Source: Achatina immaculata
Taxonomy: Eukaryota > Mollusca > Gastropoda > Stylommatophora > Achatinidae
DNA: 64,000 nt
Reading direction: 5' to 3'
NCBI GenBank assembly: GCA_009760885.1
Contig: CM019708.1
Coordinates: 18,719,189-18,783,188 of the forward strand
The translations under genes and the position numbers were made by a program. This document shows, piece by piece, positions 32,970 through 43,543 of this stretch. The notes below the pieces were generated by a model. It had not been told where the DNA came from. It was given only the letters and a program-made list of their open reading frames with translations, and ran no database searches. The number at the start of each line of letters is the position of its first letter. Position 1 is the stretch's first letter.

Positions 32970-32992
32970 TTCGTTGGGTCACGGTCACCACA
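32970..32992 (-). promoter_or_regulatory. Primer binding site of the Gypsy element
   Basis: On the minus strand TGGTGACCGTGACCC follows the 5' LTR immediately, as expected for pairing with a tRNA 3' end (...GGTCACCA). The tRNA identity is not certain; an Arg-type acceptor stem is one possibility. Confidence 0.6.
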
Positions 32993-33559
32993 TGTGGTAA
33001 TAGGTATTTCTTACTCTAGATTGATGTGAATTATTATTTCAATCTTTTATATTTGTCTGGCCATCGTTGTGCTGAGTGGTGGAAGGATGACCTTACCATA
33101 CGTTCACACCTTACATATAAAATAACAGGAATACGAAAACAATCCTTTTTATAAAATCACGATTCTTGTATTTTACAAAACTCTGATCCATAAAGCATCA
33201 CAAATCACAAATCCGATGCACATGATGTCCATATAATTCTAACGGGTGTTACTAAAAAAATATATTAAACAAATAAAATTTCCTTGAATAATATGAGTTC
33301 AATACTGCTTACAAAGGCGCACAAACTAAAATACACACGCCAGCCTCCGTCTCTCGGAAACTGACCATCTTCGTCCACGACTGGTCGCTACCTTTGCGAG
33401 CTCAACTTATCCCCCTTTATACTTCTCCCTTTTCTTATATACCTCGTCATCGCCGGACCGGACGCCTGGGGATTTTCCATTCACACGTGGCCGTCTCTGG
33501 CCAGTGGGATTTCCAATCAAAACCGGGTCACTGCTTGCTTACTTTTTCCCCTCCTTACA
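32993..33559 (-). repeat. Gypsy LTR, upstream (5') copy
   Basis: Same 567-bp sequence as the left LTR with two visible differences (TATAATTCT for TATATTTCT, GGGTG for GGGCG). On the minus strand it precedes the primer site and gag. Confidence 0.93.
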
Positions 33560-34006
33560 CGCTACAGTGGTATAAGAAGTGTAACCAGCTGGTTTTAAGT
33601 GTAACCATCACTTGAATCTGAACGAACACGTAAAGCAAATGAGGAAGTGGTGGCAGCCAGAGAAGCCCTAGAACAGAAAGAAACAATAACAAACGCCGAA
33701 ATCGGTGCCCACTTCAAAGGGATGCCGGCGAGCGGAATAAACCTTTGTTCCCAGCGCTTCCGTCTAATCAAACAACAGGTGTTCCATTTATCTTGTTGTC
33801 GGGCTCCTAACTTACAGCAGCTTCTACGCCCGCCTGGGGGGAAAGCTTGAGAAACATTGCACGGACGGGCCACGTAGCACTAAGAGAATGACCATGTGAC
33901 ACATTCCACCCCCTCCAAAACTTGACATTCCCCCTCCACCAGCTCAGTTCGGTTATTCGTGTTCTGATCCATCCATCCATCCATCCATCCATCCATCCAT
34001 CCATCC

Positions 34007-34061
<55 letters not shown>

Positions 34062-34679
34062 AGTCTGTTCGCGTTTCCTGCATATCTAAATTCTAGATCA
34101 TTCTGATTAGAATATTCGTGTTTTTTAAAGTCTTTAAAATTTCAGATAAAGAGGACATTCTCTTATGATATAACCTGCAGTAGTTCCGATGGCCATTCTC
34201 TTATGATATAAACTGCATTAGTTCCGATGGCCATTCTCTTATGATATAAACTACATTAGTTCCGATATAAAGCACGAAAAGGAATCCTAAAATTAGAATT
34301 AATTTATTAGAGCACTGCTTTATACGGATGTTTATACCTTTGAGTGTAGTATAAATCATTAGTGAATGAACAGTTCGTATGTCCAGTGTTTCGAATGCTA
34401 TTTTTTATGATCTACAATCATTTGTGTTTCCTTTCTCTCTTCACGTTGCTTTGATTTGCACCTTATCTTATTAGTTTCTCACACGCATTATCGTTTTTTC
34501 TTATTTTTTACTTTTATCATTAAAATCAAACATATTATTAACCATTGCCGTGACATTAAAAAACATGAAAACTCTTCACTGATATTATCCCCATAAGCCC
34601 TTCTATATTGAATGCAATAAGCACTTTGTGGGTATTGCTTTCCTTATTTCTGATGGTATAGTCCTTTCAGCACAGTTAG
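33560..34679. other. Stretch without recognised gene
   Basis: Holds an unassigned open frame (33647-33850, + strand), an (ATCC)n then (ATCT)n microsatellite (about 33967-34059), and three 37-bp repeats (about 34150-34265) with core CATTCTCTTATGATATAAAC. The open frame has a plausible peptide composition but I cannot place its family. Confidence 0.5.
33967..34059. repeat. (ATCC)n / (ATCT)n microsatellite
   Basis: A compound tetranucleotide tract of about 93 bp. Confidence 0.97.
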
Positions 34680-34995
34680 GCTAGCGTCATTCGATGTGTC
34701 TTAACCTTTCAGCGTAGTTAGGCTAGCGTCACTCGATGTGTCTTAACCTTTCAGCGTAGTTAGACTAGCGTCATTCGATGTGTCTTAACCTTTCAGCGCA
34801 GTTAGGCTAGCGTCACTCGATGTGTCTTAACCTTTCAGCGTAGTTAGGCTAGCGTCATTCGATGTGTCTTAACCTTTCAGCGCAGTTAGGCTAGCGTCAC
34901 TCGATGTGTCTTAACCTTTCAGCGCAGTTAGGCTAGCGTCACTCGATGTGTCTTAACCTTTCAGCGCAGTTAGGCTAGCGTCACTCGATGTGTCT
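34680..34995. repeat. 42-bp minisatellite, about eight copies
   Basis: Units read CTTTCAGCGCAGTTAGGCTA then GCGTCACTCGATGTGTCTTAAC, with alternating C/T variants. It runs straight into the fold-back-related repeat at 34996. Confidence 0.95.
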
Positions 34996-35126
34996 TAACT
35001 GTGACTTGCAAGAAGCTGCGTCTGGGAATGTGCGTGGTGAAGTGATGTGAATGTTTAAATGAAGACTTCCAAAGTATGATGTCAGTGCGACTAGTTAGTG
35101 GTAAAGAGGGAGTGGGAAAAGGGGAA

Positions 35127-35128
<2 letters not shown>

Positions 35129-35162
<34 letters not shown>
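35129..35162. repeat. (GA)n tract at the 3' side of the CR1-like LINE
   Basis: About 34 bp of GA. A longer GAGG/GA tract bounds the other side (37828-37930). Confidence 0.9.
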
Positions 35163-35165
<3 letters not shown>

Positions 35166-37827
35166 ACTGACTGATCTTTATTCAAAAGGGTTAAGAATTG
35201 GGCACGCAGGCCCGTCTGACATTCTGCCCTTTGTCATACATCTTTCACTCTATTCCAGACATTCTACAAATATGCTGTTCATATAACAAACATAACTAAC
35301 ATTGAAGCTGAGAGACATAAAATAAAATATAACATTTACGTTTCGCTCTTAAACATTCACTCAGTACAGAAGTAACTACACACATTATAAATGACTATCT
35401 ACTAAACAAAATTTTCGGGACTATTCAGAAAACAATTAATTGTATTCGGTGTCTGTAAGAGTAGCTTAAGATAACTTTTAAGTTTTATAACTCATGGAGG
35501 CATGTAGTCGACATCAAATAGATATTGGGAAAGCTTGTAGTTGTACGAAGGAGTATAATTTATATTTTTTTATATAGGATGGGAGGATATTCCAAAGATG
35601 AGCAGCAGAATAACTAAAGCTTTTCTTGTAAAGATCAAGTCTAGGTTTTGGAAGACATGTGTTGTTCAAGCGTTGGCTGCACTTCGGGCTAAATTTAAAC
35701 AGGTTCCATAGATAAGGCGGGGGATGCCGTGAAAGAATTTGATGTACAAACTTGGCTTTGTTGAAGAGGAACCTGTTCTTAAGAGGTAGTATTTGATACG
35801 TTTGTGATGATTAGTTGTTTGTGCTTGATCTTTGTCACTAATAAGCTTTACTGCTCGCTTTTGGAGAGAGCAAAGCCTCTTTGTATTTGACACTGAGCAA
35901 CCATCCCAAACTGTTGAGCAATAGTCTAAATGTGTTTGTATATGAGCTATGTAGTATGTCTTCCTAGTGTCTTGATCTATGAAGTGCTTAGTTTTAGCTA
36001 ATTGGTATACTTTTTGTGCGATGAGTTTTGTTAGACATTGCACATGAGAGTTCCAGGTCAGATGTTGGTCAATAATAAGACCTAGTGTTTTGTGCTCGCT
36101 AACGTTTTCTATCTGTGATGTTTCTGTGCAGAGCCGAAGTGTTGTTTTTGTTGCGTTTTGTAGTTTCTGTCTTGTTGTTATGAGCATTGATTTTGTTTTA
36201 TCGGTGTTTATAATCATGCCATTATTTTTGCTCCATCCAATTAAATTATATAACTCGACCTGAAGAGTTGATTCTAGATTAACACAATCGTAGTCACTGG
36301 TGTAGACTGTGCAATCATCGGCAAAAAGGTCACAAGAAGAGTGTTTAAGATGAAGTGGAAGATCATTGATATAGATAGCAAAGAGCAACGGGCATAGAAT
36401 AGAACCTTGCGGAACACCAGTGTCAACTTTAGCAGAATTTGATAGAGAATTGTTGAAGAATACTACCTGTTGTCTGTCTGAAAGAAAAGATGCAATTAAT
36501 TTTATTAGGTCAGGGTGCAATTTATAAGCCTTTATTTTTCTTACAAGAATATCGTGGTCAATCATATCAAATGCCTTTTTAAAGTCGACAAAGATGGCAC
36601 CACATAGTCTGTCGTCATTTATGTTTACTAACCAGTTTTCTGTCATTTTGGTAAGAGCTGTGTGGCAGGAATGATTGGGTCTAAAGCCTGACTGACTGTC
36701 TATGAGTAAATTGTTCTCTTGCATGTGTCGTAGAGTTATTTTGTGTATGTGTTTTTCGAGTGGTTTTGATAATGACGATAATATGGATATTGGTCTATAG
36801 TTGGTAAGATTGTTGGATGAGCCAGATTTAAAGCGAGGATACACCTTAGCAGTTTTAAAAGCCTCAGGGAAATAACATTTTGCAATGCACTGGTTGTAAA
36901 TATATGTTAGTGTATGTGAAATGACAGGTACAGCATAACGTAAGATCTTATTACTAATATCATCAAGCCCAGCTGTATTGTTGTTTTTTAAGGTTAAGAG
37001 GTAACTGTGAACTTCACTGACTGTTAAGAATGGAATGTGTAACTGTTTAAAATCAGTACATCTGCTGTCCAGGAATGTTTGTAGTTCATGTAAGTCGCAT
37101 ACAGGAGCTGATATTGATGATTTAAGAACGTTGATTTCTTCTCTGAAATGTGTACTGATATGTGCGCTAGTGTATGCACGATTGATGGCTTGAGAATCAA
37201 ATTCTTTTCTTTTATTTGATAGGGTATTTATGGCTTTCCAAATTGATTTACTGTCTGATTTATTCTGTATTAGATTCCTGAAGTAATTTTTTTCTCTTGT
37301 CTTATTAAGTATTGAACTTTGTTTCTGAGTGAACGGTAGGTCATAAAGTCCTTGATTTTGTGCTCCCGATCACGTTCTCTCATGAATTATAGTATTTCAG
37401 GTGTTATCCAAGGTGACTTCGTCTGGTGTTTTACTCTCACCTCTTTCATGGGGACATGTTTGTCTAATATATCTCTGAAGATCTTTAGCCAATATTCTAT
37501 TGCCTCATCAGGGTCAGTTAGTTGGTACACGTGTGTAAGTGAAGATTCTTGCAAATCATTAAGGAATAATTCTAGCTTAAATTTTCTGAAGCTCCTAAAT
37601 TTCATACTGATGTGATTGTGTTTAGGAAGTTTATACCCCTTTCTTGTCCACGTACAGCAGACTGGGTAATGATCACTTAACGAAGTATGAGGGATGTTAC
37701 ATTCAATGATGTTTTCTGGTTGGGCTACATATATATGATCTAATAATGTGGATGATACTTCTGTTACTCTGGTAGGTTTGGTGACAATTTGGCAAAGATT
37801 ATAGGATAATATAATATTGCTCCAAGT
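35163..37827 (-). mobile_element. CR1/L2-like LINE, 5'-truncated, minus strand
   Basis: The endonuclease tail (SLSDHYPVCC) is at 37827-37387. The reverse transcriptase is in 36844-35666: NYRPISILSSLSKPLEKH, FVDFKKAFDMIDHD, TGVPQGSILCPLLF, the FADD catalytic box in LFADDCTVY, and LGLIIDQHLTW. An in-frame stop lies at 37387-37389. The 3' end (35163-35240) carries TGACTGACTGA and GGCACGCAGGCCCGTCTGAC. The N-terminal endonuclease is missing. The clade name is from motif style only. Confidence 0.85.
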
Positions 37828-37930
37828 TAGAGAGGGAGAGAGGGAGAGAGAGAGGGAGAGAGAGAGGGGGAGAGAGAGGGAGAGAGGGAGAGAGAGAGGG
37901 AGAGAGAGATAGGGAGAGAGAGAGAGGGCG
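37828..37930. repeat. (GAGGGAGA)n purine-rich microsatellite
   Basis: About 100 bp of imperfect GA/GGGA repeats between the LINE and the right part of the fold-back repeat. The poly-Leu/Ser stretch in the minus-strand frame comes from it. Confidence 0.95.
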
Positions 37931-38348
37931 AACGAGAGAGGGATACAATAGTTCTCAAACCGAGAAAAATGTGGGTGGAATTGGTGAATGTGTCTGGGAC
38001 AGGAGGTTTGTAGTACAGTATAGTGATGTTCCTGGAATATCACTTGCGGATGAACAAAAAGTAGATTAGAACTTAGTATGGAAGGAATATGATTGTGGAG
38101 AAAGAACAGGCTAAGTACAGCTGAATTGTATTCTCAAACACGATCTGATTTTACTAAAAGAAGTTGAAAAAATCTGTGGAAATCAACTAGAAATAAGACT
38201 CATCTAAAGAATTATATTTATAGATGAACTATGGAATTCATACAGCACAACCATAATCACGGCAGCAAAAGCAAGTTGATGCAATCAACAAGTATAAAAG
38301 CATGGATATCAGATGACACATGGAAATGCATACAGGAAAGACGAGCAG

Positions 38349-39103
38349 TGTAACAGAATAGCAATTCTGTACAGAGAGTATTTGTGTATTGCTAGTAGTT
38401 GTGTTCTCGTAGATTACAACTCATGTCAGTGTGCAAAGCATGTCGTTAGGAAAGTCCGTGTGCAAAGCACGTCGTTAGGAAAGTGCGTGTGCAAAGCACG
38501 TCGTTAGAAACGTCCGTGTGCAGAGCACGTCGTTAGGTGTCCGTGTGCAAAGCACGTCGTTAAGCGGGAGTCTTGGTTTGAACGTGGAACTGTGTGGACG
38601 TGTTTTTGTCAAGCTGTGTGATGTCTTCGTGGAACAGATGAACATTTTAGTTGTACGTATGAATGGACTGGTCACATGGCAGGGATAACTAGCCGGCAGT
38701 CGAATGTAATGTTATTTTTCATCAGCATTTTCATCATCCCATAAAATAAATGTTCCAAGTCACCGTCACCCAGGATTTACTTGACTATCTGTACCAGCTG
38801 TCGTCAACGTGAGGTTAAAAAGAGCCTGGATGAGAAGTATGTCTGGAACGGTGTGTAACTAATCCAGAAGGTGAGAGTGAGAGCTGGAATTATGTGTGTA
38901 ACTAGTCTGGTAACCTCAACTCTCAAGGAAGCAAGATGGAAGTCGACCTTGGTATTCACGTGCGTATCGTGAATCAGCACGACTTATGTCGACGCGGCCA
39001 ACTAACGAGTGTCATGTACACAACAAAGTCTGTGTCACCAACAGATTTATACCCTCTATATATATATAAAATACACGACGACGATTTATAAAAATCTATT
39101 ATA
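38349..39103 (+). repeat. 5' LTR of the non-autonomous element
   Basis: About 755 bp, TGTAACAG...CTATTATA. It contains an internal array of about 30-bp units (GTGTGCAAAGCACGTCGTTA) at 38435-38565. About ten visible differences separate it from the 3' LTR. Confidence 0.88.
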
Positions 39104-39125
39104 ATTGGTGCCGTCGGGGAGACCC
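39104..39125 (+). promoter_or_regulatory. Primer-binding-site-like sequence
   Basis: TTGGTGCCGTCGGGGAGACC begins within two bases of the LTR end. TGGTGCCGT would pair with a tRNA 3' end ...ACGGCACCA; a His-type acceptor fits the first nine bases only. Confidence 0.55.
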
Positions 39126-41272
39126 ACCTTGGCGACATAAAACTACGATCGGTGGAAGTGTCGCAGTGGGGCGACACACACACTTGGTACAGAAGGTAAT
39201 GTCCTGGCCCTAAGGTACTGCGCACTCCTGCGGCTGTGTCGTCGCTATTCTTCTCTTTCGATTTCGCCAGCAAGAATTGTGAGCGGCCTGGGCTGTGCTT
39301 TCATTCATCGTTGTTTGTATGAGCCTGATTATCGTCTGCTGTCAGTACGTGAGAGGAATCTGTTCGTGTATGCTGTCACTGTGCGGGATAATCGTACTGG
39401 CCTTTCCAGGCCATCCTGAAGGCGCATGGGGCGATGATCCGGCACTCTAGTCTGCTGTACATACGGCGAGGGCCAACCCTGGCTCTCCACAGCTGGGAAG
39501 AATGTGCACGGACTCTGCTTGTCGTTAGCATGACTGGCGCGGAGCCAGCTGCAGCCTGTCGGAGTCAGAGCTTGGAACTTATTTCGCTTTCTCTCGTTCC
39601 AGGAGTAGGTACTTTATAGAACTTTTCTACTAATTTCCTTTTCTTTTGATGGAATTCATCAGGTCTTGTGGTGGCTCGTAGTAACAGTTTCGGATTAGTT
39701 TGGGTTATCTTCCCTTACTTATAGGACAATAATGCAGTTACATTAGGTTATGCAGTGAGTTTGCTTGCTGTGCCATTGCCATGATTGTGTCAAATCTTTT
39801 CGGTCGTTTATATGTTGTTTTTTTTTTACTGGGCCCTTGTTCTTATGTAATTTTTGAGCCCAATGTTATGTTCGTTTTTGTTGTGAGTTGAGTGTGAATG
39901 GTATACGCTGCATTTTTTTTACTCCGCATTGTTTATGTGTGTACGATACTTATAGTCAGGGAGTTGGCGTGTTTTTTTTTCTCCCTACGCCATCTATGTC
40001 AACACATTTTGTGTAACTTTATTCCTGTTCTGTAACTTGGCTTTTTGTTTTGATATATTTGGCCCGGTTGATTTTTGGGTTTTATTGTATTTTACGTGTG
40101 CTTCGAGTACTGGCGCCTTTATTTTTGCGTTGGTCTGTGGCTAGTACTCGAGACTTCATATTTTCCGTGCGTGGTTGGAGGTTATGGCCCGTGTCGTAGC
40201 CCGTGTATCGTGTTTGTTCTGTTTTGGGTGCACCCATGTGGTTGTGTTGTGTTTCACGTGGAGGCCTGCTAGTTGATGTTTATATGACTGTGAACAACGT
40301 TTTCACGGTATGCGAGTGTGGGCCTGCTCTATTGACTGTAAGAGTTGACCTTTTGACCGCCCTTGTTTTTATTTATGCGGTACTGAGATTGTTAATGGTT
40401 TGTGTATCATGTTTGTTTTTGCAAATGATTGTTCTTTCATCATGCATTTTTTTTTCTTTTTCACAACCGTGATTGTATTTCACTATGCATTTAAAACACA
40501 CCTGTTTGTGTGTTGTTTTGTATATAGTCTTCAGTTTATGAATAACTGTTTTCCGGTCATGTTGTGTTTTGTTTGGAGCATTATGGCACTATTGCCCTGC
40601 ATAACCTGCGTATAGCTAAACTATGCTGTGTTCATACTATCTATATGCTGTTTGACAGCCGAGCTGCCATGTTTTTTTTTTGTCGCTTGCTTCTAGGGCG
40701 GTTGGCCAGCGATGAGTTCCGTTTGTCTGTTTGTCTTGACCTTGTATGTTCTGCCAATTCATGTCTTGATGATGTGTCATATATTTGATGATGTGGCATA
40801 TCTTTGATGATGTGTCCGATATTTGATGATGTGTCAGATATTTGATGATGTGGCATATCTTTGATGATGTGTCAGATATTTGCTGCTGTGTCAGATGGCT
40901 GGTGTTATGTCATATAATTTATGATGTAGCATATCTTACTGTTTGATAGTGTGTGATTTGCAGTTGTATGTCATGTATTATATTTTTTTATTGGTCTGAC
41001 GTCCTATTGTTTGTGAAGGATGTCATTAGGTCGAAATAGCTGGTGTCGTTCATGGCACTCGTTATCTGCACAGTTGTAACTATATGTATATTCTGGTTGC
41101 ACCACAAAGGTTTAACGTACTTATTTTGTACACATTGTGCGTGCCTGACATTTTTTTTTGTAGCTGAATAAGCAGCATTATCTTAATGGTTATAGCTCAC
41201 ATTAGTGAGGGTTTTCTGTCAAAGTTCGACATTTTTTTTGTTGAAGATATTTGATGGCCAAATATCTACCTG
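39126..41272 (+). other. Noncoding interior of the LTR element
   Basis: T/G-rich sequence with short frames only. Contains a 19-bp repeat (TTTGATGATGTGTCAGATA, about 40770-40890). No capsid, protease, RT or integrase motif was seen on either strand. Confidence 0.7.
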
Positions 41273-41288
41273 TAGGGGGTGGGGAGAT
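41273..41288 (+). promoter_or_regulatory. Polypurine tract of the LTR element
   Basis: TAGGGGGTGGGGAGA lies six bases before the 3' LTR, the standard position for priming of plus-strand synthesis. Confidence 0.7.
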
Positions 41289-41294
41289 ATTCTG

Positions 41295-43543
41295 TGTAAC
41301 AGAATAGCAATTCTGTACAGAGAGTATTTGTGTATTGCTAGTAGTTGTGTTCTCGTAGATTACAACTCATGTCAGTGTGCAAAGCATGTCGTTAGGAAAG
41401 TCCGTGTGCAAAGCACGTCGTTAGGAAAGTACGTGTGCAAAGCACGTCGTTAGAAACGTCCGTGTGCAGAGCACGTCGTTAGGTGTCCGTGTGCAAAGCA
41501 CGTCGTTAAGCGGGAGTCTTGGTTTGAACGTGGAACTGTGTGGACGTGTTTTTGTCAAGCTGTGTGATGTCTTCGTGGAACAGATGAACATTTTAGTTGT
41601 ACGTATGAATGGACTGGTCACATGGCAGGGATAACCAGCCGGCAGTCGAATGTAATGTTATTTTTCATCAGCATTTTCGGTTCTAAGGACTGCAAACGCG
41701 CCACAAACAGCCTCTGGCAGTCAAGTCCAGCTCCTGGCCTTCCCGTGGCAGAACTGTTTAAACTGACAGGAGAAGGGGCGAGGGCGAATATTTGGCACCT
41801 GAAAACCAGTTACTTAGGGTAGATGAGTGTCACGTTTGGTAGCTCATCTGCCGCTGTTGGCGAGATCTTCAGCTGCCGTGCGTGGAGCGGTGCTCTTCCC
41901 GGCCAATGAAGAAATTTGCAAATGAGGTTGCCGCGCAGCATCACTGCGGAAAAGGTGGTTGAAAGGATAAAGCGAAGCAAACAGTCAAATCACGGCACCT
42001 CTGGTCTGGAGGTCGGCCACGTCCTTAGTGCAGTCATATCGGGTGAAATGCATGAACCGGCTTGTCCCAGAAGTTAAGTCACTGCTGGCTTGACTCTTCA
42101 AATGCCGCGCGTGGAGTGAAGCTCCTCCCGGTTAAGGAAGTAAATGCAGAAATAAAGGTTGCTGTGCGGCGCCGATGGGAAAAGGTGGTGGAAAGTGAAG
42201 TTTAACCTGGTATGTCCAGTAGTATCGCTACGAGAGCTATACCACGGCACCTCTGCTCTAGAGGCCGCCTACGTCCGAAATACACCTACACTGGTGAAAT
42301 ATGCCTAAACCGGCACACACCAGGGATGGAACTCCATGGCTAGACATGTCATGCCACCTCCGCTCTAGAGGTCGGTAATGCCTGATAAACACCCATACTG
42401 GTGAATTTTGCCTAAACCGGCTCATAGCAGGGGTGAATCTTGAAGGCTATGAATGTCACAGTACCTCTGCCCTAGAGGTAGGTCCCGTCCCAAACACGCC
42501 CATACTGGGAAATGCCTAAACCGGCTCAACCCAGGGGTAGAAGTCACTAGTGGCGAGAATTCGTCCTCCTGGACAAAAGCTCCATCCTGGTCACAACTAG
42601 GAAGGGTAGCGGCCACGACCGCAAAATGCTGAAGTCGGAGACACTGGACCAGGGAAGTCTAGATAGGCAACCACCTCTCACCCGGCGGGGATGTCTGCGT
42701 ATCCTAATCACGCTGAGGTTTTCCGGTGAGAAAGTCCAACGCTGGACTGGATGGGCAACCACCTCTCACCCGGCGGTGATACACGGGTATCTCAAAACAC
42801 GTCGAGGTTTTCCGGTGAGAAAGTCCAACTCTGGCCTGGGTGGGCTAACGCCTCTCACCCAGCGGGGATGCACTGATATTCCAAACACGTCGAGGTCTTC
42901 CGGTGAGAAAGTCCAACCCTAGACCAAACTGGTGCAATGAAAACCACGGTGTCACGCAATCCCGCTTCCGAGACCCACCAAGAATACAGGCTAAAGCACT
43001 GTGATACTCTAAACCCCTTGTGGTCCTTTCGTGGAACTCGTGTGGTCTATTTTGGACCACACAGGGGACCACGGGACCTAACGAGGACCACATGCGTGAA
43101 TTCAGTAGGTTCACAGTGCGGTTTTTGGTGGTAGAAGTGAACGAAGAAGAAGAAGAAGATCAGCATTTTCATCATCCCATAAAATAAATGTTCCAAGTCA
43201 CCGTCACCCAGGATTTACTTGACTATCTGTACCAGCTGTCGTCAACGTGAGGTTAAAAAGAGCCTGGATGAGAAGTATGTCTGGAACGGTGTGTAACTAA
43301 TCCAGAAGGTGAGAGTGAGAGCTGGAATTATGTGTGTAACTAGTCTGGTAACCTCAACTCTCAAGGAAGCAAGATGGAAGTCGACCTTGGTATTCACGTG
43401 CGTATCGTGAATCAGCACGACTTATGTCGACGAGGCCAACTAATGAGTGTCATGTACACAGCAAAGTCTGTGTCACCAACAGATTTATACCCTCTATATA
43501 TATGTATCAAATGCACGACGACGAATTATAAAAATCTATTATA
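41295..43543 (+). repeat. 3' LTR, interrupted by a retroposon
   Basis: 41295-41678 and 43159-43543 together match the 5' LTR end to end. Removing the 1480-bp insert and one copy of the 12-bp duplication restores a 757-bp LTR. Confidence 0.9.
41679..43158 (+). mobile_element. 1480-bp noncoding retroposon in the 3' LTR
   Basis: Flanked by ATCAGCATTTTC at 41667-41678 and 43159-43170; the 5' LTR (38721-38732) is the empty site. It ends in (GAA)n, a non-LTR style tail. It is more GC-rich than its surroundings and holds two internal repeat sets: about 95-bp units between 41990 and 42540 (CACCTCTG-TCTAGAGG, CCTAAACCGGC) and about 86-bp units between 42660 and 42920 (CACCTCTCACCCGGCGG, TTTTCCGGTGAGAAAGTCCA). 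No protein is recognisable. Confidence 0.88.

Larger units (their letters stand above)
26614..33559 (-). mobile_element. Ty3/Gypsy LTR retrotransposon, nearly complete
   Basis: A 6.9-kb element on the minus strand, bounded by two 567-bp LTRs that differ at only two visible positions. The order is gag with a CCHC knuckle, protease, reverse transcriptase, RNase H, then integrase, which is the Gypsy order. No envelope gene is seen. Pol is broken by an A-run frameshift (near 29694-29700), a 122-bp insertion (29289-29410) and an in-frame TAG (28504-28506). I see no matching target-site duplication: the left flank is CTTCTGC and the right flank CGCTACA. Confidence 0.93.
34996..38135. repeat. Second copy of the fold-back repeat, split by a LINE
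   Basis: 34996-35128 resembles 12970-13110, and 37928-38135 resembles 13110-13310 (for example GGATACAATAGT... and GATTGTGGAGAAAGAACAGG). The break is at the GA tract that also exists in the intact copy (GTGGAGAGAGAGTGATACAATG region). Identity is moderate. Confidence 0.65.
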
